Numbered from the stretch's first letter, positions 32,511 to 44,237 are shown. The stretch is DNA of 51,625 bases from Gnetum montanum (GCA_015680685.1 MNCI01000271.1:157626-209250), one strand, 5' to 3'. Program-made: numbers and translations. The notes: generated by a model from the letters alone, not told the origin.

Positions 32511-33441
32511 ACGAACCCTTAAGGGGTTCCTCTCCCCCCCCCCCTATTTCTTTGGGTTGACTCCAGGATCAGTGTTTGATTTTTGGTCTTGGGAGATGTT
32601 TTGTCAATTTTTGGGGATTCTTCCCTACCATGGGGGGGCCATTCCTGATGGCCCACCATTTGTAATCTCTTGTACCATAATTTGCGTTTCTCAGTATTAT
32701 AATCCCGACTACTTTCTCAAAAAAAAAAAAAAAAGTTTGGGAATGTATTAATGCAAAATATGTACAGTAAGGAAAAACAAAGGGGAAGAAAAAAAATCCC
32801 CCAATCACACAAGACTTAAAACCATTGCCTGTGAATGTTAGGCCATGCGATAGACCACAACCAAAATATGTCTACCAGAATAGGCAACAAAAACATAGAG
32901 CTCTGCAAAGGTTCAGGAGCAAAGGGACCCAACACAAAAGCCAAAAATCATATACCCAGGGGACCTAGAACTCAGTAGCACCAAACCTTGACTAGAGAAT
33001 ACTATTGGCCTCACCCCATCTTTGATGGGAAACCCCAAGGAACTTGAAGACCCTGGCAATCATGGTGACCCAAATAACATGAATGAAACTGGTGAACCAT
33101 ATTCTCCTCCTAGAGTGACCAACGACCCAGGTGGTATCTTAGCAACATCATCCTCGCATCCTTCATCCACCACTATTGTTGCCAGTAAAGACATCATTGT
33201 CTGCGTCTCCTCTAGCACCCATCCATCAACTTTCACAGACTCCTAACCTGGCATCTCCCACTCAATTGCATCAGCAACCATCTTGACCATCCTATCATCC
33301 CCTTGCCCTGGCAGGGTCCCACCAAAAAAAACCGGAACCACACCAACCATTGGACCCCCTAGAGGGACCCGCGGAGCCCTACCTTTGCATGTCACAATCT
33401 TCCAACCATCATCCTACAGTTGGAGGCCTAGATTCTTCTAG

Positions 33442-34230
33442 CTAGTCTTCCTTTGCTGAACCCTGCAATCCTTTGTCAAATGCCCTTGCTTTTTGTAGGT
33501 CCCACAACTCATCAGCAATGTAACCCTTTTGGCATCCCCCAAAACTGCGACCACATTCTCCTATTCTACGAAAACCTTTTCTTCCCTCATGGGGAGGACT
33601 AGTGTAATCTCCTTGACCAAATCTTTCAAGGATAGCGACCTCTAAACGCAAAACCCAGCTGCTCCCTAGCTCCCATACATCGGTCAAAAGAGATAAACTC
33701 TCCAAAGAACTTGGCCAAGGTTTTAAGAAAATCTAAGACCCAAAACTCCCACAGGATCCTCAAAAGTTGGATCTAGACAAGGGCCTTGGCAAAAAGGTTT
33801 GGGTCACGGTGTGTACCTGGATGCTAGTGGGTTAGGGCTAGACCCCTTGCCCCAAAAAACCATAGACCACCAGTTAAAACCTGATCCCTCTCTTCCGCAG
33901 TGAGAAAAGTGAAAAGAAGCAGATTCTCTGGGAGGTTGCACACCTCCACGTGACAAAAGCTCCAATGAACGGTCACCCACTTTTTGACCAAATCCAAATC
34001 GGGGCCAACACTTTCAGAAATGAACTTCCCTATCAAACTCAATTCAATAGCTTTGAGCCCCTCCATAGGTGGCCCCTTGATGTGCTAGTGCATCGAACCC
34101 TACACCCATTCACAGGCCTCAATCCTGCCAATCCCAGTGCACCAAGTTGCTCCCAAACCAAATGTAGGCACACCTCCTCCCTTGCCCCCTCCCATGCCGC
34201 CCCCCTCCCTTGCCCATTCCTGATTGTGGA
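33442..34230 (-). pseudogene. LINE ORF1 fused after the 3' module: DUF4283-like and zinc knuckle
   Basis: A Gly-rich start, then EGLKAIELSLIGKFISESVG, LDLVKKWVTVHWSFCHVEVC and VLTGGLWFFGARGLALTH, parallel to 16,330-16,064. After frameshifts it reads LRILWEFWVLDFLKTLAKFF. The knuckle region (33,570-33,480) is partly lost. Bases 33,000-33,440 are stop-rich with no motif, and the endonuclease that should follow is absent. Confidence 0.65.
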
Positions 34231-34933
34231 TGTCATTCAGCACCTCCCGATGGTGCTCAGAATCAACAAAAGATGCCAACTCTTGGAAGTCTTTGAAGGC
34301 AGCTTCTTTCCTAACACATTCATTAGCAAAACCCCTTCGAATTTGTTGACGAAGAGCCAACCACATGGTATCTCTATGAATACTCAGGATCAGATAGGGG
34401 CAGTTGCCCTTTCTAAGCCACATCCAAGCATTCTGAGCATGAGCTCTATCCGTTTGCCTTTTCAACTGTGCTGCTTCCTCCTACTTGCTCTTCCTAGTCG
34501 CCTGTTGTAACCTCTCATGTGCTAGCTGCTCCTCCTCACGTTGTAGTTCCTCCCGGACCTGGGTTCGCAAGTCATCTATCAACATCGCCTGAGTGTAGTC
34601 TTTGTGAATTGCCTGTTGTTGCCTCATCTCCTTTTCTGCCTCCTTGAACTCAGCTGCCAACTACAGTTACATATGCTAGACCACCTCTTCACGAGCATGC
34701 CACTTAGCCTCCCAAATCTTGAACTCCTCAGTCTTGGCCTTCTTCGCCGCCTCCTCTGCCATATGCAATAGATCCATCGAAGTACCCTGCCTCAGAAGTG
34801 AGTCTGACCCTTCAAGGTCATCCACAACTTGCACTGCCACAACTGGCGCTTTAGAACCCTCAAACTCACATTGCACAATAGTCCCCCTCTGTGGCACTAG
34901 TCGACTAGAATACATGACTTTACAGGGTAGCAC
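34100..34933 (-). pseudogene. LINE 3' module: coiled coil plus C-P-Y-L-I domain
   Basis: The coiled coil (MAEEAAKKAKTEEFKIWEAK, VREELQREEEQLAHERLQQ) leads to WMWLRKGNCPYLILSIHRDT, WLALRQQIRRGF and FKDFQELASFVDSEHHREVL, ending NDIHNQEW. This is the clearest copy of the module, with few stops in its second half. It runs directly into Gly-rich ORF1 sequence (REGGGMGGGKGGG) instead of a UTR. Confidence 0.65.
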
Positions 34934-35499
34934 AAGTCCAAGCGATGCACCCAGTGGTTGCCCTAGTGACGTAGCCTACCAAAGCACAAGAATTAACTCA
35001 AATGCCTACCATGATGCTACCTACATAGCACTTCCAAAAAAAATCTAGGCAAATTCATGTGACACTTGAGTCGCATGCACTTTAATAGTGCAAAATGTGC
35101 ACTCTAAAGTTTAGAAGCATTGCAAACTAGACAAAATAACAGTCCACCAACTTAGCGACCTGTCACCAAATTAGTGGCAAGGCTGATTTGGGCACTTGCC
35201 CACTACTAGTATGTGGCACAACACTAGGAAAAAAATCTCTGCATCATGTAAGCCATGTGCTATCAGTAGCATCGTGTCCCCCCTATTCGGGGTCCCTAGG
35301 TATACAGCCAACACCACCTTAGTTAGCACAATGCTAATCCTACAAAACATGATAGTGTCCCCACTTCAATTCCTAAAGAATGAGTCATCGGCTAATGTCG
35401 GGTTCCCCTCCAAGCGAGGTAGGACCTCGTCCCACCCAACCTACTCAACGAGCCTCCAAAGTTTCCAATTAGCATGGTAAGCTGTGCACGTCAACTCGT

Positions 35500-36345
35500 A
35501 GGTGGGCATGGAGGCTCTTGATTAGTGTGGTAAGCCGTGCACACCATCTTGTAGGTGGGCGTCATGCCCATAGCAGCAGTCACTTGCTACCACATGTAAG
35601 CAATTGTAGACACGACGTACATAGGTGGCAGAATCTGCTGGTCTAAAAATGGCACAATTGCGAACCTTCCACACTTGCCATAAAATAAAGACCGCCTCAA
35701 AATCCCCTGTTAACTTCACAGGCCCATGAAAATCTACAGTGTGCCAAATGTCCCACACATAATGACATTGATAAACAAAGTGTGGCACTGTCTCGAGGCT
35801 ACCAGAACATAATTGGCATTCATCATTAACCCGTAGCCCCTACCGTCTTAACACCACATGCACAGGAATCGTGTTATGCACAATAAACAAGAGGAAGGTT
35901 TGAATTTTCTTTGGTAACCGACCTTGCTAAATGTGCTTCTAACCATCCACTAGCAGATACAACTCCTAAATAATTTGCTGTGGAGGCTCCCCCAGCAGCC
36001 TTTGTGCCATAGCGAAATGTGAATGTTTGCAAAGTGTCTTCCACATTAGCAAGTCATATGGCTCCACTTGCAAACACCTATACTTCTGTTTCATTATCCT
36101 AAGCCATTGGGTGGCCCCCACTTGATTTTGCAACAAATGTGTTACTAACCGTTGTTGCCCCATCATGAGATCGTCTTCAAATTTGAAATTTGCTTAACCA
36201 CCCCCCTCCCACGGGCATCCCGAGGCCTTGCAGTGATATCCCAACTGATTAAATGTAGCTGACTGCACCCTCTTCCCCCATACCAATTAAAGGCATGAAT
36301 GATTTGATTGAGCTTCTGAATGATAGCCTTGCTTGTCTTTTCATT
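35500..36345 (-). pseudogene. LINE RT connection and zf-RVT region
   Basis: The frames include SKAIIQKLNQIIHAFNWYGG, GQQRLVTHLLQNQVGA and MKQKYRCLQVEPYDLLMWKT, then the zinc pattern CQLCSGSLETVPHFVYQCHYVWDIW and ILWQVWKVRNCAIF. These align with 30,380-31,020 of the plus-strand LINE. The sequence starts abruptly at about 36,345 (5' truncation). The post-RT segment (GLHDAEIFF) follows near 35,250. Confidence 0.7.
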
Positions 36346-36710
36346 AGTTGAATCTGTTGTTTTTTCTCTTTCTTTTTTTTCTTTCTTTTGAAACATTAAA
36401 GCCCATTAGTCATGTATCTTTGGTTCCTCCAGGTAGAGGCATCAAATCCTATGTGTGGTATTGTGGTTTTGATCTTACCAACTTCCTACTTGTTTGCATT
36501 TGGGGATGCTTTAGCTTCTACAAATGCTTCTAGCTCATATCATCACCAAAGCCTCAATGCTCATCCTACCAAGACGGTTGTTTGGGAGGGTTGATGGATA
36601 AGTGAAAGCCTAACCTCTTTTGAGAGGCTATGCCCAGGCATGAACCTAGGTTTATGACTTGAGAAACATGCACATTACCATATCTACATTGATAGCTATC
36701 CTAAGGTTTC

Positions 36711-38970
36711 TTTTTTTTTTCCCCCTTTTTGTTTGAGAGAAAGATCAGGCTGATTATATTACAACAAAGTAAAAAGGTAAAGAAAAACTAGTGGAGAAAA
36801 ATCCCCAAGAGACAAAGAGTGAATATAAAGGTGGTGGTTGGTGGTGGCAATTGGAGGAGAAACTCCCTAGGTACAACGTGCAGCATAAAATAAAAACTAT
36901 GGGGTGGCTGTAAAGATGACCCCACAATAAACTAACAAATCTTTCATTCCCAAAATTTGTAAAGCCACATAACCTAATACATTTTCCATGAACAAAAGAA
37001 TAAAAGTGACACATCAAAAAGAAAAGGGGAGGGTCCTACAAGAGCAACGTGGCAATTCTTGCATATGTACAAAATTAACAATATCTTTGTCTTCTTTTGA
37101 AGTGAGGAAACCCACCACCTGTTGGAAAGAGTTGTATTGTTTCTCCCTCTAGTTCTGAATCTTGGGCTTTAAATGTCCTATCATCATGATGGAGCCTAAG
37201 CAAGTTTTTCTGACAAATTTACATAAGTCCTCCCAAGGCATCCCCCTATTAATGCTCATAATAACATATGGGCATTTTCTAGCTTGGAACTAATGCTTGG
37301 CATTGAATTTGTGGCTCTTGTTCTGACAAGCTCTCATAGCATTGTCCTCTAGCCGATCCTTTTTTTGTTGCTCAGCCTCCTCTTATTCACTGATCCTTTG
37401 CTCTTTAGCTTCTTTGTAGAGGTCTTCCTACATCTGGTATCATAGATAGTCCTCCATTCTACTCTTGTAGGTTGCTTCCCCAAGTGCATGTTGCCTTTTA
37501 GCCTTGCAGGCTTTCTCTTTTGGCATCCTCTTGTTGATTTCCCTTCTTTTCTATGCCTTCCATTTGAGGTGGATCTCAATGTCCTTTGCTACTTGGTTGA
37601 GATTTAAGGAAAACTTGGCTTCCAACTCTCTTTTAAGATTTTCCCTTAGGTGTTGCTCTAGGACCCCTTGCATTTCCTCCTCTGTCACAGTGAAGTTGCA
37701 ATGAATTATGTGTCAATGAAACAGAATCTATGGATCCCCCATGCAGCTGCACAAGGATGGTTTCTTCATCATAGGGGAAACTAAAATCTTGGGTAGAGGC
37801 TGATCTGGGATGAGAAGACAAAGCACCATCTTTAACCAAAGGTCACCTACAATAAACCTTTGAGATTCTGCATTCAAGAGAGGGTCTTGAAGGCGGCAGG
37901 GCTTTTGAGCCCTTTGCAGCCTCCCAAAGAGTGATGATAAGGCCCAAATGGCGACCACTCCTTTTCCTTTATGGCATGCTAAGAAAAGATTTATTGAGAT
38001 TGATTTGCTTTCCAAGTTACAGATATCAAGGGAAGATGGAGTGGATGCCTCGTAACTTCCACACATTTCCAAAGTGCACAAAAAAGCAATCAATGAGTTC
38101 AACAGCCTCTTGCCAAAGAGCTGGGAGACCAGGAATTTGGCACCTAGCCATTGGAAGTTCTTGGAACTAGACCTTGAAAGAATCGCTCTGCTTCTTGAAG
38201 CCCGCTGCAAGAAGGCAGGACCAATTCTCCCATGGAAGGGAGGAAAGGGTACTCAACAATAGCATCTTCTGTTAGTTGGATGTGGGTCCTTTGGAAAGTT
38301 GTTTTAGTGCCCCTCCGATGGCAGAAAAACTGAGTATCTTGAAAGTTAGGATCCCCTTTTAGCAAAGGAAGAAGATCCATCCAGCCAATAGCAACCACAA
38401 GATGCTAAAGCTACTCATTTCTTTGAAACTGTGTGCACTTCAGTTCAAAAGTTGGAGTGAGCCCCATAGTAGCAACCACCTTGTTCCACAAAGCCTTGGC
38501 TTGTTTAGCAATCACGAAGGATCAGGGAACTAGCATACTTCTAAAAATCAATTTCATTTTTCACTTTCTAGAGGGTCCGTATCAAAGCGCTAGTAGGTGA
38601 ATCTCCACTAAGAGCTAAGAGGTGGTCCAAACCACCAACTTGCCAAAGCTGGACTACAAAAGGATAAAGGAAGAAAAGATGTGTTTGTGTTTTGATGGCC
38701 CCTATACGATAGAGAAGGGACTGTTTGTTGATACCGATGCCACAGTGTCTAAGAAACACCTTCATTGGAATTGCCCTATTGTGAAGAAACCATAAGAGCA
38801 ATTTACTTTTCTTTGGAACCCTTTTCAAAAGGCACATGATGTGGGCAAGGAGCTGTACTTGCTTTGCATACGTTCTTTTGGTATGGCTTGCGTGGTTCTT
38901 TTGGTATGGCTTGTGTGGGTATAGAGAATTATTGAAGCTTGTGACATTGCATAAGAATGGCCCCAATGGA
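36711..38970 (-). mobile_element. 5'-truncated LINE: zf-RVT, coiled coil, 3' module, UTR, poly(A)
   Basis: From 38,970 leftward: zf-RVT (KKSKLLLWFLHNRAIPMKVF, THLFFLYPFVVQLW, with its cysteines largely lost), the post-RT segment (MGELVLPSCSGLQEAERFFQ, GLVPRT), a Lys/Glu/Arg-rich coiled coil (about 37,680-37,300), the module CPYVIMSINRGMPWEDLCKF at about 37,275, a 3' UTR and an A-tract (T10 on the plus strand, 36,711-36,720). It is collinear with the plus-strand LINE from zf-RVT to poly(A). No clear target duplication was found. Bases 36,346-36,710, left of the tail, hold nothing recognisable. Confidence 0.7.
38872..38917. repeat. Short tandem repeat, 23-bp unit twice
   Basis: GTTCTTTTGGTATGGCTTG(C/T)GTG occurs twice in a row with one difference. 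It lies near the junction of the minus-strand LINE (left) and the plus-strand LINE (right). Confidence 0.8.
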
Positions 38971-38979
38971 GGGAGTCTG

Positions 38980-41037
38980 CACCATGCAACGGAGCCTCAT
39001 TGGCCATTTCATTTCCTGGGGTGCTCGCCCATGGATGGAGTTAATCCGCAGGTGGGTGCAAGAACATTGGAAGGTTGGCCAAGTGGAAGTTTGAAGTCTA
39101 TTCGAAGACTTGCTTCTGTTCATCTTTCTGTCCCAGCAGGCTAGGAACTCGGTGTTGCTAGGGGGACCGTGGTTTTACGGGGCTCAGGGCTAGCTTTAAC
39201 CCCGTGGCGCTCGGGGACGCACTGCAAGACAGACCTGTTTGCCAGGCCTTGGTGTGGATGAGGATTTCTGGGATGCCATGGGAGATGTGGAACCTGGAGT
39301 TCCTGGAGAAGGTGGCGGGGTTCTTTAGGGAGTTCATAGCTTTCGATAGTGTCACACAATCAATGGCACGGATGGGCTTTGCTTGTTTCTGTGTTTGGTG
39401 AAGGCTGGTGAATAAGGACCTCATTCGGGAAATCGTTCTAGAGCTCCCAGGCGGGGAGGAACACGTCCAGGTCGAGTTTGAGAACTTGGAGGTTGAGCTA
39501 GACCTTGATCGAAGAACGAAGGCCCGAGAGGGCAAGGGAGAAGGATGTGCATGTTGTGGGAAACCTGGTCACCAGGAGGATTGCCGGTTTTAGAGGACAC
39601 AGCCCGTGCGACCGCGGGACCAAGCCAAGTAGGAGAAAAGGCTTGGACCATGTCCTTTCTTGAATTGAACGGGTCTGCATCAGTTCCAACCTCCTCCTTT
39701 GATTTGTCGCATGGGTTACGAGATAGGAAAGGGTTGCTTCAGATCATCGATCCTTGGTTTGTTCGCTCTGACCGGAAAGGTCCTGGACCCTGTGACCATT
39801 TCGTTTTGAAGCAACTTGGTTGTCTAAGTCGTGGTTGAGGCCATTAGTTGAGGACATTTGGGCGGACTACTGACCAGGCCAGGGATACTCCAGGAACTTC
39901 CTTAAGGATGGTTTGCTTCACTTGAAATGGGCCATCCGGGCCCTACTAGTGGAGGACAAATTCTCTTTTAGGACAGGTCGCAAGGTGCTCTGGGATAAAC
40001 TTATTCAGATCTAGATCAGACAAGAGGCTGGGGAGGACTTACATGAAGAAGAGCAGAACATTCTGCGACAACTTCAAGGCCTTGACTTAGAGGAGGAGAC
40101 ATACTGGAAACAAAGATCACAGGTCAGATGGCTCCGAGAAGGGGACAAGCAAACAAAATTTTTCTTTGTCGTCGCTAAGACATGAGGATGGGGCCAACTA
40201 AGTTTTTTACACACCCGGGATGGGGGGATTATTGATGAACCACATAGCATCACTAGGGAGTTGACTTAATACTGGGAGAGGATCTGGGCCAAGCAACCCA
40301 CCAATCCCATTTTGGTCCAAATTGCGCAAGTGCTAAACGAGGAAGACAACACTCGGTTGCTGACCCTGTTCTCTTGGCAAGAACTTGTCACCACCATCAA
40401 TGGCATGTTGGGAGGGAAGGTGCCTGGTCTTGATCAATTGATCCACATTAAGGCTGCATCTGTGCAGAAGCGTGCACTGTTTTCCAACAGATCAGGCTGC
40501 CCCCACCCCCGCTGGTGGTTTCTCAGGTTCTTCACGTGTGGAACAAGATCGAGGTGGCGATGGGAGTCACGCTGACATTCAAACCTAACTGCGCCGTGTT
40601 CCGAGGAAGAACTTTGGCAAATGGTGGAATAGTGCGGTTGGAACGGCCCCTTGCAGCGGCAGGTTGGTGACCCAGACCTTGCAAATGATACATTCTTCTC
40701 TAATTGGCACAATGACCGGACTTACTTTCAAGGGAGAGGTAACCATCATGGAATCTTCGATTGCCAGGTGTCTGGGGGCCCAAGCCGTTGACAAGGTCAT
40801 TTTGCCTTCCGCACGAGGGTTGCAGGACGCAGAATGTTCTTCGATGGGCCGGTGCCACACACGTAAAGTAAACAAATGCCCAAATCCTCCCTACCCCGAA
40901 TCTGGGCCCGAGCAGCAGATCTTGTAGACAGATTTTTTTGTCTAGTTTGGCAACGGCTCTAAACTCCAGGGCATCCACTTTGCCTTCCTTCGTTGCTTGA
41001 AGTTAGGGTGTCAAGTTAACTTACCCTGATTTTTTGC
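38980..41037 (+). mobile_element. LINE with two large internal deletions, 3' truncated
   Basis: It is collinear with the LINE at 26,859-32,730 but jumps twice. Near 39,640 sequence equivalent to about 27,770-28,510 (endonuclease) is missing, and near 40,430 sequence equivalent to about 29,280-31,000 (RT core and zf-RVT) is missing. It stops at 41,037, at the equivalent of 31,575, before the coiled coil. What remains is ORF1, the region before RT, and the post-RT segment (SIARCLGAQAVDKVILPS, FGNGSKLQGIHFAFL). Confidence 0.7.
39141..39593 (+). pseudogene. LINE ORF1 with intact CCHC knuckle
   Basis: The frames give NSVLLGGPWFYGAQG, VWMRISGMPWEMWNLEFLEK, VAGFFREFIAFDSVTQSMAR, then NKDLIREIVLELPGGEEH and the knuckle CACCGKPGHQEDC (39,548-39,589), ending at a stop near 39,591. 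It is very close to 27,290-27,769, with one stop and frameshifts between blocks. The ORF1 start lies in the decayed stretch at 38,985-39,140 (LIRRW-like). Confidence 0.7.
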
Positions 41038-41039
41038 CT

Positions 41040-41625
41040 GAGACCAATCCTCCTAAGCCAGCTTAGCAGCCAAAATGCAAGCTTGCCTCTGGAAATCCTG
41101 AAGCCCACAACTACTTGCATGAACTAGGATAGCCACCTTATGCCTAGTAATCCAATGAAATTGGTTAAGCTCCTCCCTACTGGACCAAAGGAAATTCCTC
41201 ACAATCTAATTGACTTATGACACAAATTGAGCTGGAGGATTGAAAACTAGTGCACTATAAATGGAAATGCTTAAGAGAACAGATTTAACCAAAGTTAGCT
41301 TACCTATGAAAAAAAGAAACATCTCTCCAAGAGGCCAACTTTTTCTGCATCTTTTCCAATATTCCCTCCCAACTATTGGTTGATTTCTATTTGCAGAACA
41401 AAGGCTGCCCTAGATAGGTAGCTAGGACAAAGCCAACAATACACTCCAAAGTGCACCTAATACACTCAGACCTTTCTGTTGGGCACCTCAAATGAAAAAG
41501 CTGTCTTATTCTAATTGACTTTAAGCCCTGACAAAATCCATCCAATGTCTGCATCACCTTTCTGGCCCTGGAGATGGATGTCAGGAAAAAAATTCCTTGT
41601 GTCATCTACATACTAAAGAGTACAA
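41040..41625 (-). pseudogene. LINE reverse transcriptase fragment of a second family (YVDD)
   Basis: The minus strand shows QYVDDT at about 41,610-41,595, then in shifting frames YLGQPLF, STNSWEGILEKMQKKLASWR, GKLTLVKSVLLSISIYSALV and NFLWSS. This is the classic plant L1-type RT thumb/connection pattern (YLGxPL...W...KxLxxWK...GxLTLIKSVLxSIPxY). It keeps both Asp of YxDD and differs from the other LINEs here. It abuts the plus-strand LINE that ends at 41,037. Confidence 0.7.
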
Positions 41626-44237
41626 AGGTTTCAAGGAAATGGGGATGTGACATTCAACTTTATGATCCATTTGCAGAGGTTATCGATGACACCTCATGTT
41701 TTATCTGCAACACATTACCACAGTTTTTCTTGGTAGAAACTATCTCTATAACACCCCTATTTGTTGCAGCTACCAACTTATCTGTGCTTTACAAATGTTC
41801 CGTTCTCAATAGTGAATCTGAAACTTGTTGAGCACTGCTAGAAATGCAAATAATGGAAAAATAAAATAAAAGAAAAACCAGAAACAGCATGCCTGGATTT
41901 ATGTGCAAAACCCATAAAATTTCTTGAGTGGGAAAACACAAAAAAAATAAAAATAAAAATAAAAATCAATGCAAAGCTTTCGTATTAAGCAAATTAGAAC
42001 AAAGCAGTCTTTACATGGAAGCAGCATCTAAGCATAAGCACTGAATACACAAATCCAGTTACTTTAACCCCCATTTATAGCCCTCTCATTAGTGTTTTTA
42101 TGCCCCTCCTTGTGACCACCTAGATTTTTGTAACATTGTCTTAACATTACAAAAGTACCTTTGAAATATTAAAAGCACTCTTAAAATAACATAAAATAAG
42201 ATTTTTCTTCCTTCCAGTAGGAAAATATTGGTAAGCATTAAATCTATTTTTAAATACTGTAAGTATCCTCGAGAACATAAGAACAACCACTATTGAAAGA
42301 TAATAAGTATATAATGAGGTAGAACAAGTAGAGAGAAAATGTGGACCTTTGCTATTACGATGAACATATAGATTTTCATGATAATGTATGGTGAGTATCC
42401 TTGATTATATTGTGTTGGCCGGTTCTCTAAAAAGAGATTATCTTATTCAAATAACATTATTCATATTTTTAGATTTATATCATTCAAGACTGTTGTGAAT
42501 GCATATTTATTTTGTACTTTTGAAATGTGACTACAACGTCTTTTTTATGTATGCTTTAAAAAATTGATTTCTATATAATGTTTGCAGATTATGGAAATAA
42601 TTTCGCCACCTCCTACCATACTTTTGATGGCCTCTGAGCTTGCAAGAAGCTAACCCAAATTGATGCTTGGGACTCTATGGGCTTTTATGAGTTTGTCTCC
42701 ATTTTGAATTGAATGATTAAACTAATTGTTTTCTTGAAGTTGGACCAATTTCACATGCATTTTACTATTAACATTGGCAAATCATATTGTAAGATGGTTG
42801 TCCATGTGCTATTTGCAATTTAGTAAAAAGCATTGAATTTAACGTTTAGTACAATATGACATGATTATTTTGCCTTGAAGCTATGTTTGGATGTGTAGTC
42901 TTTTCTTAGATTAAATTGAGAAAATTAAGGTAGAAAAGAATGCCATTGAAGTACTTTTTGAACAATTGGCAACCATTTTGGTAGTTCTATGACATGTCAA
43001 CTTTTACATACATTTTGTTATGGCAAATACATTTTGTTTGCTTCACATTTCTTGCTTGAATTGTCTCACCTTGGCCTAAAGTCATTGCCTCACATTGTTA
43101 TGAACATCATTTATGCTTTGAATAAAACCAAGTTTAATGATGCACAACCTACAAACTTTCATAACCCTTTAACCAATTTGGATGAATAGTCATAGCTTTT
43201 AAAGGACTCTCATTAATGCTTCAAGTAAATGTATTGTTGCAACTAAATACAACATGAGAAACCAAATTTTCCCAACATTTAGGTTAATGGTTATATGAGG
43301 ACTTCAAAATATTTAGCATGGATTTGTTTATCATTTTTGTTTATCCTTAATTTGTGAATGATAACACTTTTAGAAGTTGAATTTTGTATACCTCTAAAGA
43401 GATCTCTAAAAGTGATTAGTAAATTTGGTATTCTTATCAATTAAAAATATGATTGGATTTCATGCAACCTCATATCCCCTTGGCTGTAGAAGAAATTGGT
43501 ATTCTTCACACCAATTAGCCTGGAGCCCTCACTTTTTCTCAATAATGAGAAAGAGGAATGGGGTAATTCCCAAGGTCAATCCTCACCTCTTGCAAATTCT
43601 CCAAATAGCTAATCATGTACATTAAAATATTTGGTTGAATTCATGCAATTTAAGAATCTTCTTAAAGAACAAAGGTGTACTATATGGAATGCATTAATCA
43701 AGACACTATTTCAAGGTTTTGAATGCATAAGGAGAGGGATGTGGTGACGCCTCAATCCTTTTCCTCCTTTGTACTTCTAGTAAATTTTAGAGTCTTTTGC
43801 AAATTTTTCAACATGTTATGATATACCTAGCTAATAGCAATTGCTCTTCCTCAAGAGCTCTTTGGTCTTGTTTCTTCATAGTTAATCTAACATGACATCA
43901 CAATGTTATTTTAACGTTTAGATATTGGTGCACATAACTTTCTATCTTTGAAACGTAGACCATCATGTAAATGATTAACTTTCCATTATTCACAATTTGA
44001 TAACAGTGCTTCCCCACCTAAGAAAAATCTATATCAAAAGCACAAGGGTTTAATTTCATCAAAAACATCTAAACAATAATAAAAACTAGTTACTACATGT
44101 ATCATTAACAATACAACCACTACATTACTTTTACTACTATGCCTAACCACAAATGGAGCTTTTGAAGATGCTCAAAACCTTTAATATGCTTGATAGTTTT
44201 CTTCATAATTTAGAATTATAAAACTTTTTATGATCAA
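41626..44237. other. AT-rich intergenic stretch
   Basis: There are no recognisable genes. It holds a short (AAAAAT)n-like run at 41,945-41,965 and scattered short open frames of random composition. Confidence 0.5.

Larger units (their letters stand above)
26859..32730 (+). mobile_element. Near full-length LINE with perfect 15-bp target-site duplication
   Basis: AAAAGTTTGGGAATG flanks the element at 26,844-26,858 and 32,731-32,745, and an A-tract ends it. The order is Gln-rich 5' segment, ORF1 (DUF4283-like plus zinc knuckle), ORF2 (endonuclease, RT, zf-RVT), a conserved post-RT segment, a coiled coil, the C-P-Y-L-I module, the 3' UTR and poly(A). It is visibly richer in G+C than its surroundings, as expected of a younger, less deaminated copy, yet has several stops and frameshifts. 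It interrupts an older LINE on the opposite strand beside that element's own poly(A). Confidence 0.9.
32746..36345 (-). mobile_element. Older LINE (chimeric or tandem), minus strand, interrupted by the plus-strand LINE
   Basis: Leftward from about 36,345: the end of RT and connection region, zf-RVT, post-RT segment, coiled coil and C-P-Y-L-I module, then at about 34,220, with no UTR or poly(A), a fresh ORF1 (DUF4283-like domain, zinc knuckle). A stop-rich stretch and a 3' UTR lead to the poly(A) at 26,827. ORF1 following ORF2 is the wrong order for one element, so this is two LINEs fused head to tail or a recombinant. All frames are decayed. Confidence 0.65.

Noticed and set aside
36754-37017. 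Aromatic-rich 87-codon minus frame
   Set aside because: Lies in the 3' UTR of the LINE at 36,711-38,970; no domain.
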